Assembly: GCA_035222895.1 (NCBI GenBank) | Contig: JAVYIG010000062.1 | Span: 1,001,501-1,065,500, forward strand | DNA length: 64,000 bases | Direction of reading: 5' to 3' | From: Strongylocentrotus droebachiensis | Lineage: Eukaryota > Echinodermata > Echinoidea > Camarodonta > Strongylocentrotidae | Shown: piece after piece, positions 12,401 to 27,400 of the stretch | Layout: every line of letters begins with the position of its first letter | How positions within the stretch are numbered: the stretch's first letter is position 1 | The notes under the pieces: generated by a model | Told to the model about the DNA's origin: nothing | What the model saw: only the letters and a program-made list of their open reading frames with translations | Database searches by the model: none | Program-made: the position numbers and the translations under genes

Positions 12401-15400
12401 AATAAAGAATAATAAAGGCGATTTTAACAAAATTATAAGGTGGTCTGTATAAGATACAGCCCACCTGATAATAAAGGCAAATCTAACGAAATTATAAGGT
12501 GGTCTGTACGATATACAGCCCACCTGATGAATAAATAAATAATAAAGGCAAATCTAGCGAAATTATAAGGTGGTCTGTACAATATACAGCCCACCTAACA
12601 ATAAAGAATAATAAAGGCGATTTTAACAAAATTATAAGGTGGTCTGTACGATATACAGCCCACCTGATAAATAAATAAAGGTAATTCTAACGAAATTATA
12701 AGGTGGTCTGTACGATATACAGCCCACCTGATGAATAAATAAATAATAAAGGCAAATCTAGCGAAATTATAAGGTGGTCTGTACGATATACAGCCCACCT
12801 GATAATTACAAAAATAACATTAGTAACACCACCAACCATAATAATCATTGTTGTCATTATTATCGTGATACTGCTTCTAATACTACTCCTACTACATGTA
12901 CTAGGAAGAAGGAGGGGAAGAGGAAAAATCTTATTGTTTATTTTTTGTATTATCGAGGCATAAAAATGCACAGGGGGTAAAAGAGGGAAAAGTAAGGCGA
13001 CGAAGAGGGAGAGAGAGGGAGAGAGAACGAGAGGGGATAGCCTATGGCCCGGGTTCAAATTCAGTTCTCTTTAATTTATTTGACCCAGTACTGATGATCA
13101 TAATTTTATCTACCATGTGATTGCCATGTGTACGCCACACCGAATAGCACTAGCTCACATTTTGTTATTGTTGTCAAGAACTTATTGGCATGCAGCCAGT
13201 AGATTTTCATCATGTGTTTGATCTTGTATTGAAAAAAAGATTAAACACATCATCCTCATCTACAGAGTGCAACCAAAAAATTCTTAACAACAATTGAAAT
13301 TTCTTTCAGGAAGCCTAACACTAAAAGCTGTTTTTGATTCAAAGAGCATCGTAGAGACGATGAGCAAATAAGAATAATAATCCATTCACTTCTATTTTCC
13401 CCGCCAAATAATCCGAACAAAAGAATCAACCGAGGGTAATCAACTGTTAAACGAATTTATCATGAGTTCTTGAAAAATTAATTAATACTGCTTGTCAAAT
13501 ATTATTGAAGAACAGCAAAGGCGAACGCGATAGTCGCTACAATTCAGAAATCATTGCTTGCTTTGCTTTTCTCTCAAAATTACCGTGAGATATCAAGCTA
13601 CATAGAACTGTGATCGACACAAAAGATATTGTCTTGAAAACAGTCAGAAACATTAGAACTTGAATGAATAAAACATAATGCAAATGAATAAGACTAGAAT
13701 GAATAGGACACAGGTTAATTTCTACCATTTAAATCATCACGTACCAAATACCTGAGCAAAATTCGAACCAGATGCATTTAATGGTAAACTTAAAGACAAA
13801 GATTCATGACAATTGTCAATTGTCATGAGTTTATCGTTTAGACGTATTGCAAAAGATAATCAGAATAATAATGATCAGAATGATACCTCTACTATAAGGC
13901 CTAATCTACATGTACTATACTACACTACTGCCATTGTAGATTATGCTGATAATACGGATGATAATAATGATATGATAACAATTATAATAATACCATATAC
14001 TTATACTAATCGTCATCAAAATCATCATGTTCATATTCATCATAATGATAACAATAATAATGATTATAATAATTACAATAATAACTTATCTTCACGATAA
14101 TAATCATGATAAGGATAATAATCACAATAACAAACATAATAATTACAAAAATAACATTAGTAACACCACCAACCATAATAATCATTGTTGTCATTATTAT
14201 TGTGATACTGCTTCTATACTACTCCTACTACATGTACTAGGAAGAAGGAGGGGAAGAGAAAGAATCTTATTGTTTATTTGTTTGTAATATCGAGGCATAC
14301 AAATGCACAGGGAGGTAAGAGAGGGAAAAGTAAGGCGACTAAGAGGGAGAGAGAGGGAGAGAGAACGAGAGAGGGTAGCCTATGGCCCGGGTTCAAATTC
14401 AGTTCTCTTTAATTTATTTGACCCAGTACTGATGATCATAATTGTATCTACCATGTGTTTGCCATGTGTACGCCACAACGAATAGCACTAGCTCAAAAGA
14501 TTTTACACACTAATATATATATAGTAAAGCTACATACACTTAACTGAAGGAAAGAAACCTATAGAAAACGGACTGAATATTATTGAAAATACTATTCTAA
14601 ACAAGAATGTACTACATTACGTTACAATTTCACGAGAGAAATAGAACTCGAGAGGGGAAGAAAAGAAGAAGTGATGAAAATGAAAGAAGACTAATAGCAT
14701 GAGAGGAAAGAAAAGAGCTAAGAAGACAAGAAAAGGGTGTAAAAAGGAAAAGGAAGAGCAAGAGAGAGAGAGAGATAGCCTTGAGCTTTTGATCGGCTAA
14801 TGAGTAATAAATGAAACAGATTTTGAGCGGAGTAATTATCTTTCGCCGGAGAACTTGCATAAGGAGCTAAAACTTGATGTTTTTTAAATCAAACATTATG
14901 GGGAATAGCAAAAAACGGTTGAGCATTTATTGCACTAATTGCCAGAGGAGCATTCATGTCTTCCACGAGGCCGCACTTTTGGATCAGAGAGCAATGTAAT
15001 TGTCGGTGGAGCATTGTCTTTTGCGGGGTACTTTTGGGGAGGAGCAACAATTATTGTCGTAGTAGCCTTTGTATTTTACGGGGCACTTTTTTAGCGGAGC
15101 AATTGTCGGCGGAGCAATTGTCGGTGTCACCGGAGCAAGTGTCGCTTCAGGCGGAACAAATGTCGGCGGAGCAATTGTCGGCAGAGCAAATGTCACCGGA
15201 GCAATTGTCGCGTTTTGCGGAGCAATTGTCGGCGGAGCAATTGTCGGCGGAGCAATTGTCGGCGGAGCAACTGTCGTTCGAGAAGCATTTGTCACCGGAG
15301 CAGTTGTCGCGTTTTGCGGAGCAATTGTCGGCGGAGCAAATGTCGGCGGAGCAATTGTCGGCGGAGCAATTGTCGGCGGAGCAAATGTCGGCGGAGCAAT

Positions 15401-18400
15401 TGTCGGCGGAGCAAATGTCGCCGGAGCAAATGTCGGCGGAGCAACTGTCGGCGGAGCAACTGTCGCGGAGCAAATGTCACGGAGCAATTGTCGCGTTTTG
15501 CGGAGTAAATGTCGGCGGAGCAATCGTCGGCGGAGCATGTGTCATGGAACCGTGAAAATAGGGATGTGTGACCCCCTTCGACAACTCCCATGACACAGTT
15601 AATGTTGTCATTTATACCCCCTTCACATACACGGATTTTTCTTACGAGTCCTTACGGATCGCACAAATTCACGGATCTTTCACGGATCCTTACGATTTGG
15701 CCACTTTTACGACCGGTTTAAGAGTTATTACGAGCTGTTTGCGGTTTATTACGGATCATTAAGAGTTATTACGATGTATTTACGGCAACAATCCACGATT
15801 CGTTACGAGTTGTCACGGATAACTACGAGCAAATAACGTGTTAGTTACGATCTGTTTACGTGTTGTTTCGAATAGTTACGAGTAAGCTACAAGTTATTAC
15901 GAGTCCTTACGATTTGTAGCCCCAAAATAAAAACTGAAAATGAAGTGTTCGAATTTGCAGCTTTTATACCTTTTCCAAAATCGTAAACAGTTCGTAAACA
16001 TACGTAAATTATACGTATCTATTCGTAAAGTATTCGTAACTACACTTAAAATGCTCGTAATAACCCGTATCAATTCGTAAAATGACCCGAATAAAATCGT
16101 AAACAACACGTAAGCACACGTAACCATCCTTAAACTGCTCGCAATAATCCGTAAATAATCCGTAAACAAATCGTAAACTAACCATAACGAATCGTTACAA
16201 AAAACTGTTACGAGTCATTTACAGATTGTTGCGAGCAGTTTACGGATGGTGACTTTGATTGATTGAAAAGGTTTTATTGATTGCACTTCGCAGCCAGATG
16301 GCTGAATTATGAACAATTTACATTGGCAATGAATTATAATACATACAAATTTGGTTGACATTGTCACAAAGTATAATATACAGTATATAACAAAATTCAT
16401 AACAAAGTTCATAACTAATATGACTAAGGCAATAACAAGCAAATTAAGTCACGTTTAAAATATATTTTGTGAGGTGACACAAGAGTAGGTCAAAGGATGA
16501 GCAAGCAGGCCCTTTGCTCTTCAATACACGCTCTCATTCCTATACACGCTCCTATTCTCACTCCTGTACCTTGGACACTCTCATAATTTATAAACACTCA
16601 CATTTACACTCTTATACACACTCCCATTCACACTCCCATACACTAGCTAACGGTCTGCTCGCTCATCCCTGGACCTCTCTTGTGTCAAGGAGTGTCGGGT
16701 ATTTAAAAAAAATAAACAACAAAACAAGTAAGCTCCTTCCCGACTTTCGTAAATTGGGGAGAAATAAGCAAATGAATTAAAAACTTGAACACCATTTGAT
16801 CTGAATTGCCATGTCATGATTGCTACAAAACCTTATCACTATTCAATGTACATTTTAAAAAGATGTTACAAGTAATTATGGAAGCATAGAATTTAAAATT
16901 TAAAATGCGGAATGTAAAATGTAAAAATGTAAAAATGTATGCAGACAATGAGACACCGGACCATTCAACAGGTAGACAATTAAGATTCATTCATGCATTC
17001 AACAGGTCTATTAGGTATGGAATTGAGCTATTTCTATAGCGGTTCGTTTTACAATGAAATTGACGATACTTGGTCCTTCTTCGCAGTGAATAATCTACAT
17101 TATTGTTAACAGGTAACCAATGTTTACAAAGTGGGTTGTTGACAAGAGATGAAGCAAAATTAGTGCATAATTGTTTGCGTCTATCTGACAGGGTCTGCAA
17201 AGAACACACTTCAAGAGCTTTGTCATAATTAATATATTGATCACCTAGTATGGTCCTACATGCTCTTTTCTGGATTCGTTCCAAACTTAAGATATGACTT
17301 TGGGTGAGGTTTCCGTTAAAAACGTTGTTGCGAGCGGTTTACGGGTGGTTACGGATTGTTAAGAGCTATTTACGAGCTATTTACGGACAAATCAATCCGT
17401 GGACAATCGTAAGAAGATTTTTGACATGTCAAAAAATCTACCTCTCCTTTAACGGATCCTTAAGAGTGTCTACGAGTTGTTGCGAGTTGTGACGAGTTAT
17501 TTACGGATACCAGTGAGTTATTTACGGATGCTTGTGATTGACTACGAGTTGGCGATCCGTAAGGACTCGTAAGGAAAATCCGTGTATGTGAAGGGGGTAT
17601 TAAACAAAATGTATCCAACTAGTGCGAAAGCTCCGGGTTATACAGCATGCATTATTATTTGTTGTTGTTGCTGTTGGTATGACTCCCCTTTTTTAACTTT
17701 TTTATATGTGTGTTTTGGATGAACCCCCTCCCTTTGCTTATTTTTTTTAAATACAAAATTAATTTATAAAAAAAAATTAAAAAATGTGGTAATGGGTGAC
17801 CCCAAAAAGCTGACCTTACCCCCTCCCCCAACGAAACTAAATAAAGATCGGCCAAATTTTCAAATTTTGGCACACATACGCACACAAAACAACATGCTCT
17901 CTTGGAGACCGACTCGTGAACCCTTGCGTATCTTTTTTCCAGAAAGGCCCGCCAGAATGACCCGTTCGGTCTCTTCTCTCTGTTAGTCTCATGGCCTGCA
18001 GCCATGAGATATTCTATAAAGGCAAAGGTTAATTTTCTAAGATCACAGTAATGCAATATTTGTCATCCCAACAACAAGCGCTTGTTTGTTATGATTCCGT
18101 CACCCGCTCACGTCTCGGCCTTTTTTTTTTTTTACCTTGTTTGGAAAGAAACACGAATAATTAATGAATTCATTCATTCAAATGATTCTCAGAGATACAT
18201 TGGAGTTTTCACCGGAGTTTTCATTTGTGCATGAAATGATTTTAAATTATGATGATTATGATGACCATTGGTTTCACGTGCGAAGGCAGCAAGGATATGC
18301 TTGTACTGCTTTTCAGTAACAAATACACATCTATTATCGTGTTTAACAAACTGCTTCATTTGAAAACACCTTTTTTATACGTCGTTTGAACTGTTTTCTT

Positions 18401-21400
18401 CATTTTATAGTGTGGGATACTGGCAATGGAGTGATCGTGTAGCTCGAACCCAAACCCTAGATTGGGATATCCGTGGGGGTCAAATAAAACGAAATGTGAC
18501 GATCATGGTTACACCTAACCTTATAGTAAGTTTTTTTTAAATACTCCAAATTATCACAAGGATGCTGTAAATCTGATTACGAAGACGGCTAGAAAGACGG
18601 ATAATGATAATATTGATGATTGATGCTGTGAGTGGTATTAATAATGTTGTTGATATTGTTGACGGTGATGGTGGTATTTAATACTGAACCATATTGATAA
18701 TTGTCATTATAAATATGAATATGATGAAGGAGCTGCTGATGAAAAAGATGATACCCTCCCCCTGCTCAGTGTTTTTGTTTAGGGTACGCGTATGCTTGTT
18801 CCCTACCTTTCGAAAGCACCCCCTATCTCAGGACTGCCAACATTTCTGGACCCCCTTTCGCGGGCTTTTCGCGGGCTTTTCCTGCCTTGATGACCCCCCT
18901 AAATCCGGAACACTGTTCAATGTACCCCTATCTATGATATTTAAGATATTTTATAACCATGTCACAGGAGTCCAGAGAGAGGGAGAGAGAGAGAAAGAGA
19001 GAGAGAGAGAAAGGAACACGAATGCGGTCTCTCCGACCTCAGAGTGCGGGGGAGGGGGAGCTGATAACGATCATCCTTTATTTCCATTTCATCCGAAGAA
19101 AATTTTCACCTATATAATGTACCTTAGATATCATGATTGGGTGTATGTTTTTAGACTAATATATATTTCTTTATTAAGATTTCGTCAATTTGTTACGACT
19201 AAGTTGCTTCAAATACCACATTACACATTGTCGTTCGTATTTACTACATAATCATCCAATTTTTCAATATTTTTTTTTATAGACAATGCAATTTCGTTCA
19301 CACACACACACACACACACGCACACACGCACGCACACACACACACATACATGAACATGCATGTATTTACAGACAAACAAACACACATGCTGCTCAGATCA
19401 AAGAGCAAAGATAAAGATATAGATATGTTTTCATTATTGTAGAGAGAAGCTCGTGAATACTACGGATGTGACACCATTGAGGGAGTCGAACTGGAGGATG
19501 ATTATGGAATGGATTCATCTGGAAGCGCTCTCGCTCATTTTGAGGCCCGATTGATGCCGGTAGGATTGTTTAAATGTTTTTTTTTCTTCAAAGGTGTACC
19601 TTTCACTTTCCCTATTCACCTACAGAATTATGTAATTGAATGATGATAATCTAAATTTAAATCGAAATATTGAAAATGTTACAGCCTTGGTTTCTGTTCC
19701 ATTTGTCACAATGTCCCGACACCCAATTTTCTGAAATTGATATCTCAATATTACGACACCCCTGTGTCCTGCCAAGGCTGCCAACCCGATATCTCTATGT
19801 TCCATTATCTATGTGGTCTGTTTCCATGTGCTTCAACCCCGTCATATTCGACACTCCTAGTTCCAACACCGACACTCATATTTGCTGACACCCGTATGTT
19901 CCGATACCGCTAGGTTCAAACATCCCTATGCTCTGCCACCCTCATGTTTCAACACCTGTATGGGCACCTTTGTTCCGGTATATCTTAGTCGTTTAGGCTA
20001 CTTATACCCAACTTAGTGATAAAGGGTAAAGGTTACAGTAATAACTAGCACCCAACTTTTAACCTTTTGTTTGCTAGACCGAGTCAATGGGGCCGGCTTT
20101 CACTAAGGGGCGAAAATTCTCTCGTTTCACTTTGGCATTCTTCGAAGATACCGGATGGTATAAAGTGAACTATGACCTCGCTGACCCATTCACTTGGGGT
20201 CGTGACCTCGGGTGTGGCTTCGTCAACAAGAGTTGTAAATGGTGGATGGACACTCAGAGAAACAGGTGAGAAAAAAGGGGGAAAACCCGAGTAGGAAACA
20301 AAGAAAAGAACGAGAAGCGACTGATAAACACAACTTTTTAAACGTAATTTGGTCTTTTGTGTGTAATATTGAGATACATATAATACACAACAATGGCGTA
20401 TATGTTATTTCATACTAATGATAACATTTGATACATAAAACAACCAACCAGCTTTGCTTTTTGATTGGGCTTCTTTGTATACTGCATTTCAATTCAACCT
20501 AGTTATATATTTACACGTAATTACAAGCAAACCAAAGCAGTTTAATTTTCATTTGTACTCAATTGTACATAATTAGTATTATATTTCATGGGAGCAAAAC
20601 TGAGAAACTGAATAAAAAATGACTCAAAATATGATTCCGGGCCATTATAATCCATTAAACGTTGCTAGTCATTTGATTTCTTTTTACTTTCTCTTTCGCG
20701 GTCTGTTATGAAGAGGGTTGTCCCTAAGCCCGTACTGTGAGAAGCCAGGCGAACTGCTATGTGGTGTAGAAGGCAGACCTGCCACCTGTACTAATAGCAA
20801 ACTCTATGAAACACTGCCGGATCAATATCAGGTGCCGACAAAGATTTAAATTTCAATGTCGAATACAATTTTTTTTAAAACTGTTTTTAAGATCATTTGG
20901 CAAGACGTTGTTCTATATTTCAATTATCCACACAGGTTTAAATGGGTACCTGGGAATCGTTGAGAAAGAAGAGTATCAATATTGATGTGGCTACCGAGGA
21001 AAAATAAGTCCCAATTATTGTATTTTTAGTAGTAGTAGTATTATCATTATTTCTTTATTTGTTATTATTTGTTACATATTGCTCCGGTTGTCTCATTTTC
21101 GCTCGCTGAACCATTTTGCCAGCACAAACGTAGCTATTTCGACGGCACTACCAAACTAGAATGTTCCACTATGTTGCAGGGTGTATATGCCATTGGGTGA
21201 ACCGGTCGTGTGGAAATGGTGTGTTGGGGAGGGGAAGTGAGAGTGTTCGTGTGTGTGTGGTAATTGTATGTGTGTCAACAATTAAAGACTAATAATGTCA
21301 GATGGCTAATCATAAATCTACAATGACGAGTAAACTGTCTACATCACAGTCCCCAGATAAATATGACTTGAACGTATATACCAGACGGCGGATCAGACGA

Positions 21401-24400
21401 CACTTGATAGTGATTTTGTATGTGAGATTGCTTTGCTAAATAAAGCATACAATAACTTTTTACATATCTTTAAACTATCATTGATATCTGATAATTAAAC
21501 AGTTAGTAAAATAAACCTACCAAACTACATAATACAATGAAATACTTGACTTAAAGTAGGGGAGTTTGATGTGGTGCACAATTGCACCCCTCTGTAAATA
21601 TTCGAATAGTCCATGCCATGGCGTTCATAAATATTCATGTTTTGCTTACCTCGGCAAAATGCTTGCTTATACTAAATGGAAAAATTATGGTGGGGGGGGG
21701 GGGTTGGCTGAAATGGACATAATGAACCAGTAAGAACTGATCTATGATCATTCATGCTTGTTATCCCTCGTGTGCTTGACTCATAACCTTACAATCGAGT
21801 GGCAAATTGCGTCCAAAGTTCGACTTGTTGCACATGTGTTATATAGGCAATGGCGAGCTGGCGACCTATTTTGACCAAATTACGGTGGGTAAACTTTCAA
21901 AAGTCAATGGGACATGAGGGTTCGAATGAAAGAGCTGGTGTCAACGTACGTGAGGTGGATGTGTTTTTCGTTTAAACAAATTTGTTGTTGTTGAATTTTT
22001 AACGATTTTGGGGGGTAAAAGTCCATGGGCTAACATGTTAGGCTGCTGGACTCTGACGATAGGGGGCGTTGTATAATGAGACTATTCGGAGCCATATGTT
22101 ATCACTGTTGTTATAATTAATATTTTTTAAATATTTGTACATGATAACCTATATCTGTTAATTGTCCAGTTTTGGGCGTAAAATGAAAATATAAAGAAGA
22201 TGGTAATGCATTATTCCATTGAAAAAAATCAAATGTTTAATGGTGATCGAGGCAAGTAACAGAGGATAACGATTTGAATTCTCTTAAATCATTTTACGAT
22301 TGTGAATATTAAATCATACTATTATATATTGTACCAGTATAAGACTTACGAATGATCCATCAATCATGCAGAAAAGAATACATTTGAAATTGCAAAAAGG
22401 AATGATCTTAATGTTTCTTTTTTTCTAAATTATATGATTCTACTTCAGTATTTTGATTCTCTTCCCGGCTTCAATGAGACGGAGTTAGCTAGTGTTGGTG
22501 GTTGGCGAATGTTAGAAGATCATTGTCCTGTAATTTACGTAAGTTGAACCAAATTGTTGTTCGTTTTTTACCAACTTACAAACCTTGAAAATAATGTATT
22601 TTCAAAGCGGGATAATTGAGACTTCATTGGTTATGCTTCTGTACAAGTATCTGACTCCTCTTGATTCAAAATAATAAGGTAGTTAAAGATACAATCTGCG
22701 CATGGGCAGATAAAGGTCATTTGTACCAAAAAGGTAAAACACACCAGAGATGAATACTGGATATGCGCTCATGAAAGTTATGTAACATTATTCATTTATG
22801 CACCAACGGTACATTCTTAGATACGCAGGTGGAAGTATTCTTTTCAAGAGGGCAAACAAAAGGTATTCATGAAGCACATCTAGGACTTTGGCAGTTATTA
22901 TTCTAAGATGCTCAAAGTGGAATTTCTCCATGTGTAAAAGATCTGTGGATATTTGGGGTCATTTGTACAATGTGCTATCTGTAAACTCCCTTATAGTGGT
23001 AACAACAAGAAAGAAGATGTAAACATTTCAAACGCAGGTCATGACGCAGTCACGTGTCAGTGTAACATAAAATACAAGTGTTTATTCTACTTACAATAAA
23101 GTAAACCATTGAAAAAGGTTTTTAAAGTCTAAAATATTTGTACGGAAGATATTTTGGATGAAATATGTACATTTATGCTGTCACCAACATATAGAATGAA
23201 ATGTATTTGAGAACATAACACTGTGTATTCGAAATGAGGTTTAGCTTAAGTATTTTGTAATATATATTTCATATCTTAAATATCGAGAGGCAAAGTATGA
23301 ATAAATGGTATAAGATGATCAGAAAGATTTTCAAAAAACAGCTTAAGGGCAATCTGTATACACTATTGTAATGACAATAGAAATCCTCATCGGATTAAGT
23401 AATATGTCATTGTCATTTTCCCACATTTCAATACGTGATGTATATACAAGGCTATTGAAAGTGCCTTAGGTTGAAGTTTGAAAGTCTCTGAAATCGTGTT
23501 GGAAGTTTTCCTGGTATCGCACTATTTTTTTTGTACACACTTGTTATAGATAATTGGGTATTCGGAAGATATTATTTGCTTTTTTCATCTATGACTATCT
23601 TTTGTATATAGCCTGCGTCTCGACTACAAACCAATGATTATAGGCGACAAACATGTCACAGAGGTTAGTGTTAAATATAAAAAAATAATTATCAAGATTT
23701 TTGCTCGAGTAAGAGTTTGTTTATCTGGCAGGCATTGCACCCTCAGGATTTGATTTTATTTGATCTGATTTAATTTCACTTGAGTTTATTTGTCAAAAGG
23801 AACAGGAAATTGGGACATTCAATTTTAAAACTTTTCACGTCTAAATACAGCCGGGCATCATATGCAATAAATATTAGGCAGCGAAGGAGAAGTATTTTGT
23901 TTGAGACTATTCGACGAATTACATTTTAAAAATCTTTCCCCTATAATAACTTGGGCTTTTTAAATGGCAATTGTTATAGGCCTACTTCACATCGTGATGA
24001 AGAATTAGAGATGACCCATAGCGATCGAAAGAGCCTTGCTGATGTAAATGACATTTTCAACTTCGATGATTAAAGAGAAGGTTGATATTGGGAAAGGTGA
24101 AAAAGAATTTGCGAGCTTTTTCATTCTTTTTATAGTTGCGTGAAAGAATATCATGGAAAAATGTTACAAAAAGATTGCTCCTCTAATCCCCTCATATTCA
24201 ACAATATTTCAAGGAAAAGCGTAAGTGCTTGGACAAAACTTTCATGCCACATGTTTGTGTAATCCCATTTATATATTTATGCATGAGAATAACAACAAGT
24301 AAGATTGAGTCAATTTATAATGTTATTTTGATCATTCCAGAACCCAGTGTATACACAAATTCTTAGGGCTACATCATCAACTTTTTCTTTCCCTTGTTGA

Positions 24401-27400
24401 CAGTAATTTCTTCTTCACAGTGTAATGGAATGAACAGAACATTATCTCTAATTAAAAATAAAACTATTTTCACGTAGTGTGATATAATTATCACCTGATG
24501 TGTTAACAGATACCATGTCAAATAAAAATTTATACATTCATCTTCATAAATTAAGAGGTATAATTGCATAAAAAAAGTAAATATTTCATAAACCTTTGTG
24601 ACATGATGAAGTGTCCTATTACCCCCACAGATATCAACGAATGTGACAGTGACCCTTGCAACAACGGAGCGACTTGCTCGGACATAATAACGGGCTATTT
24701 CTGCACATGCACCGCAGAATATGAAGGGCGCCACTGCGATTACAGTAGGTTGAAGAGAGTAGAAAAACCAAGGTTTAATGCATCGATGCATGTAAAGACT
24801 AGCGATGGGAGTGTCTAGGTATAAACGATAAATCACCAGTCTTTGTGGCTTATATTACGGGGTTTGAATTCCTGCAAAGGCACTAATATTCTCTTGCAAT
24901 TCATTAATCTACATTTGCCACTCTCCGCCAAGGTGAAGTGAACGGATACCATACAGGTTGATTCTTCGAATGCTTAAGCAATTATTAAGATTAATACAGG
25001 GCACTCAGGTCGTAGTTATACCAATTTTTTAACCGAATTATAATGGACCTTCATTATTAGTCCAAAACATTGTTACTCCATTGACAAGAAGAAAAGGCAC
25101 TGGAACTGATTTTCTTTTCTTATCACAGGTAAAACCATTTGTTCCACATCAGACCAATGTGCAAAGAATGAGGTTTGCAAAGATGGGCTGTGCAGCTGTG
25201 GACACGGTCGGATCAGAACAGAAGAAGGTTGTCAAAGTTAGTATTATCACACGAAAATTCAAATTCATTTGATAGGAAGACAATTATATATTGCCTGCTG
25301 GAATTATATAGCTACCGGTTTGGTGTTATAACATAATAATCACTATAGGTGTGAAAATACCTACACCAACGCTTGTAAATATAAAACTGATATCGTTGAA
25401 ATTTAGGATTCTCAGAAAGTAGGACAAGGTGTCATTGAAACAAAGAAAACGGTTATTCAATAGACCTTTTGCATGTCCCCAATTCTTAGTCGAAGGTTTG
25501 CCATAACAGGCTTCATCGGTAAATCTTACATTAGTATTATTATGATTATTATCATTATTATACGACTATCATTATTATGATTAATATTATCATTAATATT
25601 CTTCTTGTTCTTGTTGTTGTTAATTTCAATATATTGCAATTAATTTTTTTTTCCAGTTCCGAGACGATTCGACATGTGGTTTCAAATTACAGATATCAAC
25701 GGATCACTTGCACTATACCCTGACCCTAACACTTTCAAATCCAGTGATGAAATAATCAGAGGAGAACTAGAGTATGCGGTACGAAAACATCCATCTTATG
25801 ACATTTTACTTAAAAAAAAAAAAAAAAAAAAAAATCAGAAATCGATTAATCAATCAAAAGAGTAATGCTTTACTTTGATTACTTAAATGACAAAACATAG
25901 CTTAAAGGTAAAGACCAGTAATGGAAACGCCCCAATTTCAAAACATGAAATGGAAGCTCTTATTACCAATCATGTGACAGAATATGTTTTGACTAATGCA
26001 TGATGATAAAAATGTTGACGGGAAACCGTCTACTAGTTGATATATTTGGTAAATTAGTTTATCTATTAGCCTGTGAGAGATTAACGCACGTGTCGCGCAC
26101 GTGTGCGAAGTCTCATATAAATCTTTCTGTGTACAGTGCTTGTAACTTTACGAAGACTGGGCCAAATTTCTTATCATTTTGATGATTCCAGAACCTTGCA
26201 GTACACACCAATACTTGTATGCTAGATGATCAACCTTTTCTGGTCGATTCCACAACGTTTCCTTCACAATGCAATCGTATGACCATAACTGGTCTTTGTA
26301 TTTAAACAGAGAAGAAACGGTACTAATTTTTTTCCCCGGTTGAATATTTAGAAAAAAATATTTCAAAGTGTGATGACAGTACTAAGAAAGCAAAGCACAC
26401 GATCCCAAAGACGTGGGCCTCACATTTTGAACCATGCGAAAATGACAATAATATGTTTCATAATCTGAACAGGAGTTCTGCAGGCAGTTGATTTCATGTT
26501 TTATTCAGAAACGGGTGTCATAGACAAGTGTAGACTAGTTACAGGTAATATTGGTACTAAGTTGGGCCTTTCACTAAGATTGTTATGTGGGTCGAGGAAT
26601 GATTGAACAACGTAGAGCGGTCCGATGTGGACGTGAACCGCATGTCGGACCGAATCCGCCGTAACACAGCCGAATTATAATTCTGCTTGGGATTTTACTC
26701 TAACAATAATCATAGAGAAAGGCAAATTCATTTATGATTGTACTATGAAAAACGCTACAAATGCTAATTATTTTCCGATTTTCCTTGAATTTGTCATGTA
26801 AAGACGGGCGAAAAAAAAATCAAACCTAATGTTTACTATTAAAAATGCCATGAATGAAAAGCTCATTATTTGCCCGCTTAATTCCTTCAGATTTTGCACC
26901 GGTTATCGAGATGGGAGATCTTTGTTGACTCCGTATGCAGTGTCGAAATCGAGTCCTTCAATGGAAGTCTCGGAGTAGAGATAGAAATCGTTCTCGATGC
27001 AGGTAGTACACCGGATGACGTCATGATTTATGATCTCATGACGGATGGTGTCTATTTTGCCGCCGAAGATCTGTCGTCTGGATACACATCTTACACCGTG
27101 GATGTTAACTCTATCGTTGTTCAAGGTATGCGATGGACCATGGCTCTGTGGATAGCGAGTCTGGAAACTTGAAGGTTCCGGGTTCGAAATCACGATCGAT
27201 ATTCTGCTTTTTGGGGCATTATTTCTTAGTTACGTATGTTATTAGGTAGGAATTAAAGCAGAATTATGAAAATGAAACCTGTAGATAATGAAAACCGGTT
27301 TTCATTGATGTAGGTCCTAATATCCTTCCTACTTTTTTTTACAACGTATACCTCTTTTCCATGATAGCCGGACACAACAATTCAAGGGTAACTTTCTCAA

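Larger units (their letters stand above)
10432..15543. mobile_element. Mirrored-arm (foldback-type) element with minisatellite arms
   Basis: The left arm (10432-10900) and right arm (about 15005-15543) are inverted relative to each other. Both are arrays of a 15-bp word, GACAATTGCTCCGCC on the left and GGCGGAGCAATTGTC on the right. The outer 65 or so bases of the arms are nearly identical when one is reversed. Flanks ATGGTAACC (left) and ATGGAACC (right) may be a diverged target duplication. The 4-kb centre contains the satellite at 12125-12800 and a direct repeat pair, and no transposase was recognised. Lies in intron 7 of the M8 gene. Confidence 0.7.

Noticed and set aside
12804..14495. LTR retrotransposon bounded by direct repeats
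   Set aside because: Repeats lack TG...CA ends, primer-binding site, polypurine tract and any coding sequence between them.
10432..15543. CRISPR array
   Set aside because: Units are contiguous 15-bp repeats with no unique spacers, in a eukaryotic intron.
15069..15593. Similar repetitive open frames in the right arm
   Set aside because: Same minisatellite in reverse; not coding.
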